This document shows positions 15,893 through 24,648 of a stretch of 64,000 nt of DNA, piece by piece; the stretch's first letter is position 1, and every line of letters begins with the position of its first letter. The stretch lies in contig NZ_CP076538.1 of assembly GCF_018885265.1 (NCBI RefSeq), positions 186,001 through 250,000 of the forward strand. The letters are read 5' to 3'. The stretch comes from Amycolatopsis aidingensis. GTDB taxonomy: Bacteria > Actinomycetota > Actinomycetes > Mycobacteriales > Pseudonocardiaceae. The position numbers and the translations under genes are program-made. The notes beneath the pieces were generated by a model that saw only the letters and a program-made list of their open reading frames with translations, was not told the DNA's origin and made no database searches.

Positions 15893-16888
15893 TCAGGCGG
15901 GCGTATGAAATGTACCACTAGGGAACATGCGGCCGTTTGTCTTTGTCTCGAACGAACTGTCGCCGGACATGCTCAACGATGCCTCAAACGCGACCAGCAT
16001 GTCCTTGAGGCGAATAGTGCGACTCAGAATCTCGTACCCGCCTTCTACGGCCTGGTATACACGATATGCGGCATGTGCCGCGGTGAAGATGTTAAGGCCG
16101 GGAATTTCGACAGTTCCGGTGGCTGCAAGGGCTGCTATTCCTGCCTGAATGCATCTGTCGATCCAGTTGCTGACCTCGCCCGAGAGGAAAATAAATATCT
16201 CGTAAGAACCTTCGGCTACCTCGATGAACTGATTGCACAAGTATCGATTTACATCGTGCTCGCCGCGTAAGCCATCTACGATCTTTTCAAGATGATCGTA
16301 CGCGGCTGAGGATGCATTGCCGGTCCAGTCATCTTGCCCTCGTCTAATGTAGTCGTCGATGTTTGCTGCCACGTCCGAGTACGCCCAGGCGGCGTTTTTG
16401 AATTCCAGTGGATCTTCATCCAGAACACATTTAATCAGTTCACGAATCGCCGGTCCCGCCTTCATGAGGTCGGACTCCAGAGCGGGCTTCCAGCTCAGCT
16501 GCTCGTCGTACGAAGGTGGCTCGACCAGTCGACCCCTGGCGTCGGAAAGATCTGTGTAGGGCGCGTTGGGCGCATCGATCGGTGCGACATCGCCAACGCT
16601 GAACGGGACATCGTGCTTGTGTCGGGGAAGTGTGGCATCCACCTGTGCCGCGCTGCCATGTTCGGTGCTCGCGTAGTACTCCTGTGCCCTGGTCAGGGTG
16701 TCGCCTGCCTGGCTGCAGCACGTCTGTGCCACTGTTGCGCGATTCATGTTGCGATATTTGACGCTCTCGGCTCGCTCTCTGATGCCTTGTAGTTCGGGCA
16801 GGCCGGTAAAGGCGCTAGTGTTGATCTTGTAGAAATGGTTGGACAGGTCGTACATTGCTTCGGCCTGCCGCTCCATACCGGCTGCCAT
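15893..16888 (-). CDS. WXG/LXG-like secreted effector or ESX-substrate-like protein
   Basis: At least 331 residues, all-helical, organised like ESX substrates: a helical N-terminal hairpin region (MERQAEAMYDLSNHFYKINT, then a later helix with ATVAQTCCSQAGDTLTRAQE), and a second helical domain with a Trp-x-Gly turn (DDWTGNASSAAYDHLEKI, about 180). A hydrophobic segment follows (about 240-275). Reading continues upstream of ATG 16888 as RVQVDVGALSK, which looks like the real N-terminus, and GGGGAGGA sits before an ATT codon at 16927; the true start may be that ATT. It is the first gene of the overlapping cassette with a DUF3558 lipoprotein. Confidence 0.6.
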   Translation of the reverse strand: MAAGMERQAEAMYDLSNHFYKINTSAFTGLPELQGIRERAESVKYRNMNRATVAQTCCSQAGDTLTRAQEYYASTEHGSAAQVDATLPRHKHDVPFSVGDVAPIDAPNAPYTDLSDARGRLVEPPSYDEQLSWKPALESDLMKAGPAIRELIKCVLDEDPLEFKNAAWAYSDVAANIDDYIRRGQDDWTGNASSAAYDHLEKIVDGLRGEHDVNRYLCNQFIEVAEGSYEIFIFLSGEVSNWIDRCIQAGIAALAATGTVEIPGLNIFTAAHAAYRVYQAVEGGYEILSRTIRLKDMLVAFEASLSMSGDSSFETKTNGRMFPSGTFHTPA

Positions 16889-17091
16889 CTTGCTCAGTGC
16901 GCCTACGTCAACCTGAACCCGGGCAATTCGGTCCTCCCCACCTACGCCGGTCGCGAATACCGGAAGTCTAGCGCCGGTTACTCGGCGTACGCAGCCAACT
17001 CGGCTCGCCGGTGGGGCCGGTCACCTGACTGGTCGGATGGTCGGCGGACCCACCTTGGCTACTCATTGAGGCACGCGGTATCACTGTGGGT

Positions 17092-17433
17092 ATGTCGCCG
17101 ATCCCGGAACTTCAACAACGTCAGATCGACAGGTGGTGCGAGCGGCGGGCCCGCACCGATGATCGAGGCGATGTGCGGTTCGAAACACGGCGACGCGGCG
17201 GCAGGGTCACCATTGTGCAGCGGCGGCCGCCATGGCCGTACGAACCAGGCGCGGACTGGACCATAGAGCCGATCGCGCAGTTGCGCTGCACAGCCGACTG
17301 CCAGTGGACCCTGCACTGGGTCGACCGGCACGGCAAGTGGCACCGCTTCCCGGAGACGCCGCCGGAGTGCAGCCCGGTGCCCCTCCTCGACGACATCGAG
17401 CGCAACCTCAGGGGCGGCTACTTCGGCGACTGA
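17092..17433 (+). CDS. DUF3024 family protein
   Basis: A 113-residue cytoplasmic protein that matches DUF3024: an N-terminal helix (IPELQQRQIDRWCERRA), the strand pair RFETRRRGGRVTIVQRRPPW and later LRCTADCQWTLHWVDRHGKW. These small proteins have no known activity. GTG at 17086 is two codons upstream of the ATG and is also possible. Confidence 0.7.
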   Translation: MSPIPELQQRQIDRWCERRARTDDRGDVRFETRRRGGRVTIVQRRPPWPYEPGADWTIEPIAQLRCTADCQWTLHWVDRHGKWHRFPETPPECSPVPLLDDIERNLRGGYFGD

Positions 17434-17442
17434 CCCTCGGCG

Positions 17443-17664
17443 GTGAACCTCCCGGGCTCCCCGGTGCCATCGCTGACTGCGCTGACGACCGGGGAGGTCC
17501 AGCGCGGGGCGCAACGTTGCCGCAAGCGGGGTGACGATCCACAGGCGATCCGGCTGGAGGAGTGGCTGGCCGCGATGACCCGGCAGTTCGCCGACCACAT
17601 CATGCCGATGACCGACGCCCTGATCGCGGCGAGCACGCGGGTGTACAACCCGTTCAGGGGGTGA
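17443..17664 (+). CDS. Small hypothetical protein
   Basis: A 73-residue protein starting at GTG 17443, 10 bp after the DUF3024 stop. It is mainly helical (AIRLEEWLAAMTRQFADHIM followed by PMTDALIAASTRVYNP). No motif or membrane segment. Its downstream end overlaps the end of the minus-strand DUF397-like gene by 11 bp. It may be co-transcribed with the DUF3024 gene. Moderate confidence that it is real. Confidence 0.45.
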   Translation: MNLPGSPVPSLTALTTGEVQRGAQRCRKRGDDPQAIRLEEWLAAMTRQFADHIMPMTDALIAASTRVYNPFRG

Positions 17665-17917
17665 GCTGCTCGGGATCCCGGCGCGGCAGGGAACGGATCC
17701 GATGCAGGAAGGCCCGCCACTCACCCGGGGCGAAGACCAGCGCTTCGCCGGTGGCCGGAGAAGGGCGGTCGCTGTCGTCCAGGATCACGTAGGCCATCCG
17801 ATGGGACACCCGGATGGACCGGCTACCCGCACTCCGGCTCGGCATGCGCCAAGATGTCGCATTACGGTCCACGCCCGGCGCGCTCGACTTCGTCCCGATC
17901 GCCATAAGCGGTGGCAC
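17654..17917 (-). CDS. Possible DUF397-like protein (divergent or degraded)
   Basis: The C-terminal part (AYVILDDSDRPS, then GEALVFAPGEWRAFLHRIR) resembles the ending of DUF397 proteins, where RDSKDP...L.F.P.EW.AFL is typical. The N-terminal half lacks the usual W-R-K-S-S-Y-S segment, so this could be a diverged or frameshifted copy. No XRE-DUF5753 regulator accompanies it, unlike the other two DUF397 genes here. The start is not determined. Confidence 0.3.
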   Translation of the reverse strand: MPPLMAIGTKSSAPGVDRNATSWRMPSRSAGSRSIRVSHRMAYVILDDSDRPSPATGEALVFAPGEWRAFLHRIRSLPRRDPEQLTP

Positions 17918-18132
17918 CCCCGATCAGTACCCACGATGCGTGGCGAAACGATCACTTTACGTTGAATATCGTGCCATCGGTCCAGGTGTGCGGCCAACCG
18001 AAGCGCCCACCCCGTACGGGTGTTTTCGGTTTACTCGCCGTCCTCTACTCCATTCGGCTTACGCTCTGTACGCGGAACGATACTCTTGGTTTACTCGCTG
18101 GAGATCGACCAGCCGAGCACCGGGGGGTGGGA

Positions 18133-20910
18133 ATGACCGATTGGCGGCAGGACGCTGCCCGTGCGGTCGACGCTGAACGCGATCACGCCTGGCACGCCGG
18201 CGAGTGGAGCCTGCTCGGCAGCCCCGCCCCCGGGGCGGAGCCCGGTCAGTACACGGTGGACCTGCGCGGCCGCCGGTTCGGCCTGGACAATCTCGGCGCG
18301 ATCCGGTTGGCCGGGCGGGACGGTCCCCAGCGCGGGCCCTCTCTTCCGGCCGAGGAAGTGCGTGCGGCAGGCGGCGTCCTGCGGTTGCGGGTCACCGGTC
18401 CGATCCCGCCGGAGTGCGACCGGGTCTGGGCGATGACGCAGTCCCCCCGGCAGTTGCTCGGCCGGCTGGCCGGACGGCTGCGCGCGACCGGCGAGGCGCC
18501 GCTGGCCGACCGGCTCGCCGCGGGTGAGCTGGACCCCGCCCCGGACATCGGCGTGGCGGCGTCGGCCGGGCTGCTCGATGAGCAGGCCGAGGCGTACCGG
18601 GCCTGCCACGCACCCGGCCTGCGGCTGGTCTGGGCCCCGCCGGGCACCGGCACCACGCATGTGCTGTCCGCCGCCATCGAAAGCCTTGCCAAGCAGGGAA
18701 AAAGGATCCTGTTTGTATCCGAGGTGGACTCTTCGGTGCAGGCGGCCACCGAGAGGCTCGGACGACAGGTGACCCGGATCGGCGTGGCGGGCCTGGTCGG
18801 CCCGCCCCCACCGTTGCCTGCCGAGCAGGAGCGCGAGATCGAGGCCGAGCGGGCCGCGCTGGACGCGGATCTCGCCGAACTGGACCGGGCAGGTGCACGA
18901 CTCACCGAGCTGGACGCCGCCCTCGTCGGCTATGACCACACCGCCTTCCTGGACGCGGGACGCCGGATCGACAACGCCGAACAGCTGGACGGTCTGGAGG
19001 CCGACCTGGCACAGGCGGACCACCGGCATGCCGCCGCGGCCGCGGAACTGGCCACCGCGCAGGAAGGACTGCGTGCCGCCCGCGCGGCCTGGGAAGAGGC
19101 GGCCGAGGCCAGGACCCACCTGGAACGGGCCGGGGACATCGCGGGAAAGCTGCGCGAACTGGACCAGAATCTGCGCGAACGCACGGTCGCCAACTCCGGG
19201 ACCGACCGCCTGTCCCGGGCGGAACGCAAGGCATTGCGCAGCGGTACCGCACGACATGACCGGCTGCGGGCGGAAATCGAGGCCTGCCGCGATGCGGCAC
19301 TGCCGCACACCGAGGACGATCTCGCCGCGCTGGACGCGAACCTGGCCGCCGCCGAGCGGGCGCTGGACCTCGCGGCCCGCACCGAGAGCGGCGCGCGGAC
19401 CGCGGCCGACCTGCTGCGCAGGCGGCTGGAGCTGACCAGGGCCGCCGGCATCGCCACCGAGCAGGACCGCCGGTTCCACGCCGCCTGCCTGCGGCACGGC
19501 CTGCCGGATCGGCATCAGGAACGGGAGTTCGTCCGTGCGCGGGTCGAGGACACGGCGGCCAGGGACCGGCTGACCGACCGACTGCGCTGGCTCGCCGAGC
19601 GCCGTGCCGAACTGCGGGCGGCTGCCGAGGCCGAGACCATCCGCACGGCTCCGGTCATCGCGACCACCATGGCCAGGGCCTACGCCGACGAACGACTTTC
19701 CGGGCTGCGCTTCGACGTGGTGCTGGTCGAGCACGCGGCCGCCGCCCGGCTGGCGGAGATCCTGTTTCTCACCTCCCTTGCCGAGAGCACCGCCGTACTG
19801 TTCGGCGACTTCCGCCAGCCCGGGCCGGTGGTGCGGCCCGCGCAGCTGCGCGCGGCGCCCGAGGTGCGCCGGTGGTCGGGTACTGAGGTGTTCGGCCACT
19901 GTGGAATCACCTCACCCGGGGAAGCCTCGGCACATCCCGGATGCGTCACGCTCACCCGCCAGTTCCGGTTCGGCGGCCCGTTACGGGCTCTCGCCAACGA
20001 ACTGCCTTACGAGGGGGTACTGCGGGCTCCTGAAATGTCCATTCCGGACACCGAGCTGGTGCTGGTGGACACCTCGATGCTGCCCGAGCTGACCACCGTG
20101 CACCGCACCGGCGCCAGGGCGGGATGGTGGCCTGCCGGGCTGCTGCTGGCCAGGGCACTCGCCGAGCGGCACCCGGCGGAACTCGGGGTGGTGGCCGCCT
20201 CCAGCGCGCAGGCCGCGGTCAGCCTCGCGGCGGTGCGCGAGCTGGACCCGCCGGTGCCGGTCGGCACCACGCACACCTGCCGGGAGATCGACACCCCGGT
20301 CCTGCTGTTCGACCTGGTGGACGGCGGGCCGCGGGCCCGCCGGTTCGGCGCCGCGATCAGCCGCGCCGGCACGCGGCTCTACCTGCTCGCGGACCTCGGC
20401 TCGGTGCGGGCCGCGCCGGAAGGCACGCCGCTCGCGGCGGTACACGCCCTGCTGCGGGACGGCCGGATCACCGTGCGCGGAGCGGACAGCCTGCTCGACC
20501 TTGCCGATGCCGACGATCTCGCGGCCCGGCTGACCGGCGCCGAGGAATCCCTGTGGTTGTCCCTGCCGTGGATCGGCGGCGAGGACGCGGACCTGCTGCC
20601 GTTGCTGGCAGGCACCGCGCGCCGGGGCGTGGACGTGCACGCGGTGCTGCCCGCCGCGGACCGGGTCCGGGCCCGGGAGCTGGCGGACTGCGGGGTCACC
20701 GTGCACACCGGCACGCCCCAGCGGAAAGTGGCCGTGGTGGACCGGCGGACCATCCTGTTCGGCGCGACCCACGAGCCGAGCGGGTGCGAGGTACTGATCA
20801 CCTGCCCGGCGGTCAGGCTGGCCAAACGAATGCTCGCCGAGCTGCACGCCGCACCGGAAGCCGGTCGGCAGCCCGCGGCCCCGGCCCGGCCTGACCTCGC
20901 GATTCGATGA
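18133..20910 (+). CDS. SF1 helicase-like protein fused to PLD-like domain, both apparently degenerate
   Basis: 925 residues from ATG 18133 (GGGGGTGGGA upstream; the frame is open to 17911 but that stretch looks non-coding). The order resembles DNA2/UPF1-type SF1 helicases with a long helical insertion: P-loop APPGTGTTH (about 168) has Thr in place of the Walker Lys; a coiled-coil-like region spans about 230-505; the Walker B position reads VVLVEHAA (about 529) instead of DE-A/S; motif III is FGDFRQPGPVV (about 557); LTRQFRFGG follows (about 606). The C-terminal part (about 800-890) resembles a phospholipase-D-type domain, with QRKVAVVD where HxKxxxxD is expected. Function unknown; it is probably not an active ATPase or nuclease. 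Confidence 0.75.
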   Translation: MTDWRQDAARAVDAERDHAWHAGEWSLLGSPAPGAEPGQYTVDLRGRRFGLDNLGAIRLAGRDGPQRGPSLPAEEVRAAGGVLRLRVTGPIPPECDRVWAMTQSPRQLLGRLAGRLRATGEAPLADRLAAGELDPAPDIGVAASAGLLDEQAEAYRACHAPGLRLVWAPPGTGTTHVLSAAIESLAKQGKRILFVSEVDSSVQAATERLGRQVTRIGVAGLVGPPPPLPAEQEREIEAERAALDADLAELDRAGARLTELDAALVGYDHTAFLDAGRRIDNAEQLDGLEADLAQADHRHAAAAAELATAQEGLRAARAAWEEAAEARTHLERAGDIAGKLRELDQNLRERTVANSGTDRLSRAERKALRSGTARHDRLRAEIEACRDAALPHTEDDLAALDANLAAAERALDLAARTESGARTAADLLRRRLELTRAAGIATEQDRRFHAACLRHGLPDRHQEREFVRARVEDTAARDRLTDRLRWLAERRAELRAAAEAETIRTAPVIATTMARAYADERLSGLRFDVVLVEHAAAARLAEILFLTSLAESTAVLFGDFRQPGPVVRPAQLRAAPEVRRWSGTEVFGHCGITSPGEASAHPGCVTLTRQFRFGGPLRALANELPYEGVLRAPEMSIPDTELVLVDTSMLPELTTVHRTGARAGWWPAGLLLARALAERHPAELGVVAASSAQAAVSLAAVRELDPPVPVGTTHTCREIDTPVLLFDLVDGGPRARRFGAAISRAGTRLYLLADLGSVRAAPEGTPLAAVHALLRDGRITVRGADSLLDLADADDLAARLTGAEESLWLSLPWIGGEDADLLPLLAGTARRGVDVHAVLPAADRVRARELADCGVTVHTGTPQRKVAVVDRRTILFGATHEPSGCEVLITCPAVRLAKRMLAELHAAPEAGRQPAAPARPDLAIR

Positions 20911-20999
20911 TCACCCGGCAGGTGTTGACGTTACGTGTTCGGGATGGTCCAAAAGATAACGCTCCTGGATGACGGCTTCAGTCGTTCGAGTGCGGCACG

Positions 21000-22400
21000 A
21001 TGGTCCATGTGGCCCCCACCCCCGACCTGCGCACGTACCTGCGCTCGCTGAGCGCGGAGACGCTGGCCGGGCTGCTGTACGAACAGGCCGAGCGGGATCA
21101 GGGACTGCGCGCGGAGCTGGAACAGCGGGCGGCGCGGGACTGCCACGGGGACAGCACCGTGGCCGCGGCGCACAAGCTGCTGGACGACGCGCCGCCACGC
21201 AGCGGTAGCAGTGGGCTCAACGGCGACGGCGGGGGCGAGGGGTTCGACCACGCCACCACGATGAGCGCCGTGCTGGACACCATGCAGCGGTTGCTGGACG
21301 GCGGGAGCAGGGCGGACCTGGCCCCGCTGGCCCTGCGCACGGTGGACAAGCTCGGTGCGGAGCTGGGCGCCGACCCGGCCGGGACCGCCGGGTCCGAACT
21401 GGAACGCGCCATCGACCTGTACGCCAGGGCCTGCCGTGCCCACCCACCCGCGCCGGCGGCCCTGGCCGACTGGCTGCTCGAGGTCGCGTTCGAACGCCCG
21501 AACTGGCCGCGGATCGACCTGCCCCCGTTCGCCGGGGCGCTGGGGGAGTCCGGGCTGCGCCGGATCAAGTCCGCGGTGGACACCATGCTCGCCGACGACG
21601 CCTGCACCGGGCGGCGCCGGGAGACCGCCGAGCGCCTGCTGGAACAACTGGCCGAGACCTCAGGCGATGTGGACACCCTGGTCGAGATGCTGTCCAGGAA
21701 GCTGCCCCGGCTGGACGTGAGCCTGCGGATCGTCCGGGTGCTGCGCGGTGCCGGGCGGCATGCGGAGGCGATCGCCCATGCCGCGAGCGCGCTCGGGCCC
21801 GGTAAGGGTCCGCTGCGTGCGCCGGTGGTGGACGCGCTGGCCGAGACCTACCACGAGGTGGGTCAGGGGGACGAGGCACTTACCTTGCGCCGCAACGAGT
21901 TCCGCCGCGCCCCCGACTACGACGGCTACCTGGCGCTACGCGAGGCCGCCACCGGGCTCGGCTGCTGGGAGAGCGAGCGCGTGGCGGCCACCGAACTGCT
22001 CACCGCACGCGCGGCCGCCGATCCGACCGGGGCCGACGACCTCGTCCGCGCCCTGCTCGCGGAGGGGGAGGCCGAGCAGGCCTGGCAGGCCGCCGACCGC
22101 TACGGCGCCTCGCTGGAGCTGCGGCTGGAGCTGGCCAGGGACAGGGAGGCCGAAAACCCCGCCGAGGTGATCGGGGTTTACCGCTCCCATGTCGAGGAAC
22201 TCATCGCACATCGGGACGTGGCCGGATACCGGCAGGCCGCACGGCAGCTTCGCAAATTACGAACACTGCACAAACGCGCGGACAAAGCCGAGGAGTTCGG
22301 CGCCTATCTCGCCGAGTTGATGGAAACTCACAAACGGAAGACCAGGCTGCTTGCCGAGGTTCGCAATGCCAGGATCGCGTTGCCCAAGGTGAGCAGGTAA
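21000..22400 (+). CDS. Large helical (TPR-like) hypothetical protein
   Basis: A 466-residue cytoplasmic protein made almost entirely of amphipathic helices. Repeating Ala/Leu helix pairs such as LRIVRVLRGAGRHAEAIAHA and later VDALAETYHEVGQGDEALTL are of TPR or SEL1 style. The C-terminal part (YRQAARQLRKLRTLHKRADK, then EEFGAYLAELMETHKRKTRL) matches the tail found in SWIM-type zinc-finger proteins and relatives, but no zinc motif is present. An ATG at 21000 and a GTG three codons on are possible starts. Its role is unknown; it may be co-expressed with the upstream helicase-like gene (89 bp gap). Confidence 0.65.
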   Translation: MVHVAPTPDLRTYLRSLSAETLAGLLYEQAERDQGLRAELEQRAARDCHGDSTVAAAHKLLDDAPPRSGSSGLNGDGGGEGFDHATTMSAVLDTMQRLLDGGSRADLAPLALRTVDKLGAELGADPAGTAGSELERAIDLYARACRAHPPAPAALADWLLEVAFERPNWPRIDLPPFAGALGESGLRRIKSAVDTMLADDACTGRRRETAERLLEQLAETSGDVDTLVEMLSRKLPRLDVSLRIVRVLRGAGRHAEAIAHAASALGPGKGPLRAPVVDALAETYHEVGQGDEALTLRRNEFRRAPDYDGYLALREAATGLGCWESERVAATELLTARAAADPTGADDLVRALLAEGEAEQAWQAADRYGASLELRLELARDREAENPAEVIGVYRSHVEELIAHRDVAGYRQAARQLRKLRTLHKRADKAEEFGAYLAELMETHKRKTRLLAEVRNARIALPKVSR

Positions 22401-22511
22401 CACTCCCGGGCCGCTGGCGATAAGAATCGCATATCGCCAAACACCATAGCCGCCTTCCGATTATTCCGCAATCCCGATTATTCAACCCGTCCGCGAAACG
22501 GGGGTTCGATC

Positions 22512-22697
22512 ATGTCCTTGATTCCCCACGCGCACCGGGCCCGATGGCAGGTCGTGGCGGCCGTCGTCGCGACCGTGGCCGTGATCGCCGCGGTGACGCT
22601 GGTGCTGGCCCTGCTGCCGGATCCGGACCGGCCCGACCTCCCGGTGCAGCGGGCGCCCAGCCCGGCCGTGCCCACGGCGGGGCCGCCCGAGCCGTGA
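22512..22697 (+). CDS. Small single-span membrane protein
   Basis: A 61-residue protein: basic N-terminus, one hydrophobic helix (VVAAVVATVAVIAAVTLVLA) and a Pro/Ala-rich tail. ACGGGGGTTCG precedes the ATG. No family is recognised and it could be a chance open frame, but codon use and the helix make it plausible. It lies 70 bp upstream of the DUF1841-like gene. Confidence 0.4.
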   Translation: MSLIPHAHRARWQVVAAVVATVAVIAAVTLVLALLPDPDRPDLPVQRAPSPAVPTAGPPEP

Positions 22698-22766
22698 CCA
22701 GCCCACGGGCGCCCCAAGGACCCCTCCGCCGCAGCGGCCGCGGGCGGGCGATGTAAGCATGTACCC

Positions 22767-24377
22767 ATGAGCCCGCAGAGTCGTGCCCGTAAGAAGAAGA
22801 GTTCCGGCCCGGCAGAACCCGCCGAGCAGGGGATGACCGGATTCTTCAAGGACGTGCTGAACGACTTCGGTTCGGTGCCCCCGGAGGCGGGGCCACTCGA
22901 GGTCGAGGTGCTCGGTTCCACCATGGTCGGTGAGTGGTGGGATCCGGAGGACGACCTGATCGGTTTCGAACTGATCGACTATGCCGGGCGCAAGACCTCC
23001 CCTGGCGCGGCCGCCCTGCTCGCCGCGCTGCGGGTGCTCGCGCCCACCGGCAAGCTGCGGGACGGCGCGGCCGACGCGCTGGGCGCGGTACTCGGCCGCG
23101 GTATCCCGGAACCGGACTGGGCGGCCGGCCTCGGCGAGGTCAGCCTCGGCGAGTGCTGGCAACTGGGTGACGCCTACGGCGAGAGCAGCACCCTGCTGGG
23201 CACTTTCGGTTACCGGGACGAGACCCACGGTGTGCTGGCCTACGTCGAGCACGGCGACGGGGTGGTCTCCGATGTGGCCGTTGTGGACAACCCCGAGGAC
23301 GTGCTGGCCGGGATGCGCGAGGAGGAGGCCGAGCAGGAGGGCATCATCGCGCTGCGGCAGATCACCCCGGCGCGCTACCGGCGGTTGCTCGAGGACGGCC
23401 TGTCCGCCGTGGACAAGCTGGCTGATGTCGAGGTCAGCGCGGACTTCATGCGGTACCGCGCGCTGGCGATGGCGCGCTGCCGCCGGCTGCCGGAGCCGGA
23501 GCCGGCACCCGAGCCGGAGCCCGTCGGCGACCGGGACGCGCTGGTGGCGGAGTTCTTCCGGCAGACACCCGAGCTCGCGGACAACGAGGACAGCAGGCAC
23601 TGCGCCCACCTGCTGATCGACTACGGCGTACAGACCGAGCCGGACCGGCCGCTGCGGGTGAGCCCGGACCGGTTGCTGTACTTCCTCGAGGAGTGGGTGC
23701 CGAACGAGCTGGAGCTGACCGAGGAGCAGGACGAGGTGCTGCCCGAGGTCGTGCTCGGCTGGGCGCACTGGGCGGGGACCCGGCAGGGACTGCCCGAGGC
23801 CGCGCTCAATGCGCTGGTCGAAGCCACCCGGGACTCGCTGGAAGGCGCCGACGCCGATCTGGATCTCTACCTGGACGCGGGCGAGGAGATCGAGGACCCC
23901 GAGGAACTGGCCGAACTACTGGAGCGGCGGAGGTTCGCGGTCCCGGACACCTTCGCCGAGATCGGTGACGAGGAGCTGGAGCTCGAACCCACGGATCCCG
24001 AGCAGCGGCGCCTGCTGGTGATCGGTGAGCACCCGGAGTACCACGACGCGCTCGGTGACGAGATCGGCGAGGCCGTGCTGCAGGTGGAGGACGGCGAGTT
24101 CGACGCGGCGGCCTACCTCGCGATGAAGGTGTCCATAGTGGATCAACTGTGGGACAACGAGCCCCCTGAGGTGTGGGCGGCCGCGAGCAGGCTGCGCGAA
24201 CAGGGAGCCGAACGGGAGGAAATCCTGGATCGGCTGGTCGACGTGCTGGCCGGGGCGGCGGTGCAGGACTGGGACGGTGCCGAGGAAGCCGATCAGGACG
24301 AACTGCGGTTCGACCTTGACGAGTACCGTCAGGCGTTGGCCGAACTCGACGGCGTCCTGCCCGGCAGTTCGGACTGA
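22767..24377 (+). CDS. Hypothetical protein with DUF1841-like C-terminal region
   Basis: A 536-residue, very acidic cytoplasmic protein. The first 20 residues are basic (RARKKK). The central part contains an Ala/Leu-rich helical bundle with DLIGFELIDYAGRKTSPGAA. A Pro/Glu linker (EPEPAPEPEP) precedes a second helical region with LEEWVPNELELTEEQDEVLP. The C-terminus has RLLVIGEHPEYHDAL followed by AYLAMKVSIVDQLWDNEPPE, reminiscent of DUF1841-type proteins; that assignment is tentative. It overlaps the minus-strand small membrane gene by 49 bp at its 3' end. Confidence 0.6.
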   Translation: MSPQSRARKKKSSGPAEPAEQGMTGFFKDVLNDFGSVPPEAGPLEVEVLGSTMVGEWWDPEDDLIGFELIDYAGRKTSPGAAALLAALRVLAPTGKLRDGAADALGAVLGRGIPEPDWAAGLGEVSLGECWQLGDAYGESSTLLGTFGYRDETHGVLAYVEHGDGVVSDVAVVDNPEDVLAGMREEEAEQEGIIALRQITPARYRRLLEDGLSAVDKLADVEVSADFMRYRALAMARCRRLPEPEPAPEPEPVGDRDALVAEFFRQTPELADNEDSRHCAHLLIDYGVQTEPDRPLRVSPDRLLYFLEEWVPNELELTEEQDEVLPEVVLGWAHWAGTRQGLPEAALNALVEATRDSLEGADADLDLYLDAGEEIEDPEELAELLERRRFAVPDTFAEIGDEELELEPTDPEQRRLLVIGEHPEYHDALGDEIGEAVLQVEDGEFDAAAYLAMKVSIVDQLWDNEPPEVWAAASRLREQGAEREEILDRLVDVLAGAAVQDWDGAEEADQDELRFDLDEYRQALAELDGVLPGSSD

Positions 24378-24508
24378 TCCTCCGCAGGCTTGCGCCTGCG
24401 CCTGCCGAATGCGTCGCCGAGGTCGAACACGTACGCGCCGAATGCCATGGCCAGCAGAACCGCAATGCCGAGGACAGCGCCGATCCAGGTGAGGATGGTC
24501 GCGAACAT
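24329..24508 (-). CDS. Small membrane protein (59 residues)
   Basis: Starts at ATG 24508 with GGGGGAGA about 9 nt upstream. One hydrophobic helix (TILTWIGAVLGIAVLLAMAF) is followed by a basic and Ser-rich tail. Tail-to-tail overlap of 49 bp with the plus-strand DUF1841-like gene. No family recognised. Confidence 0.45.
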   Translation of the reverse strand: MFATILTWIGAVLGIAVLLAMAFGAYVFDLGDAFGRRRRKPAEDQSELPGRTPSSSANA

Positions 24509-24648
24509 CGGTATGTCTCCCCCCGTTCCGGGGCCGTACTTCTCCATTCCAGGGTCGCCGGGCGCCCGTGCTGGTGGTATCGGCCAAGTGGTTAGTGCTG
24601 GGACCGCCCGATCGGCCGAACGGCGGAGTATGGTAACCGTATGCCGCA

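Noticed and set aside
18091..19899. Minus-strand open frame of about 600 codons inside the helicase-like gene
   Set aside because: Shadow of a high-GC gene; no motifs and low-complexity composition.
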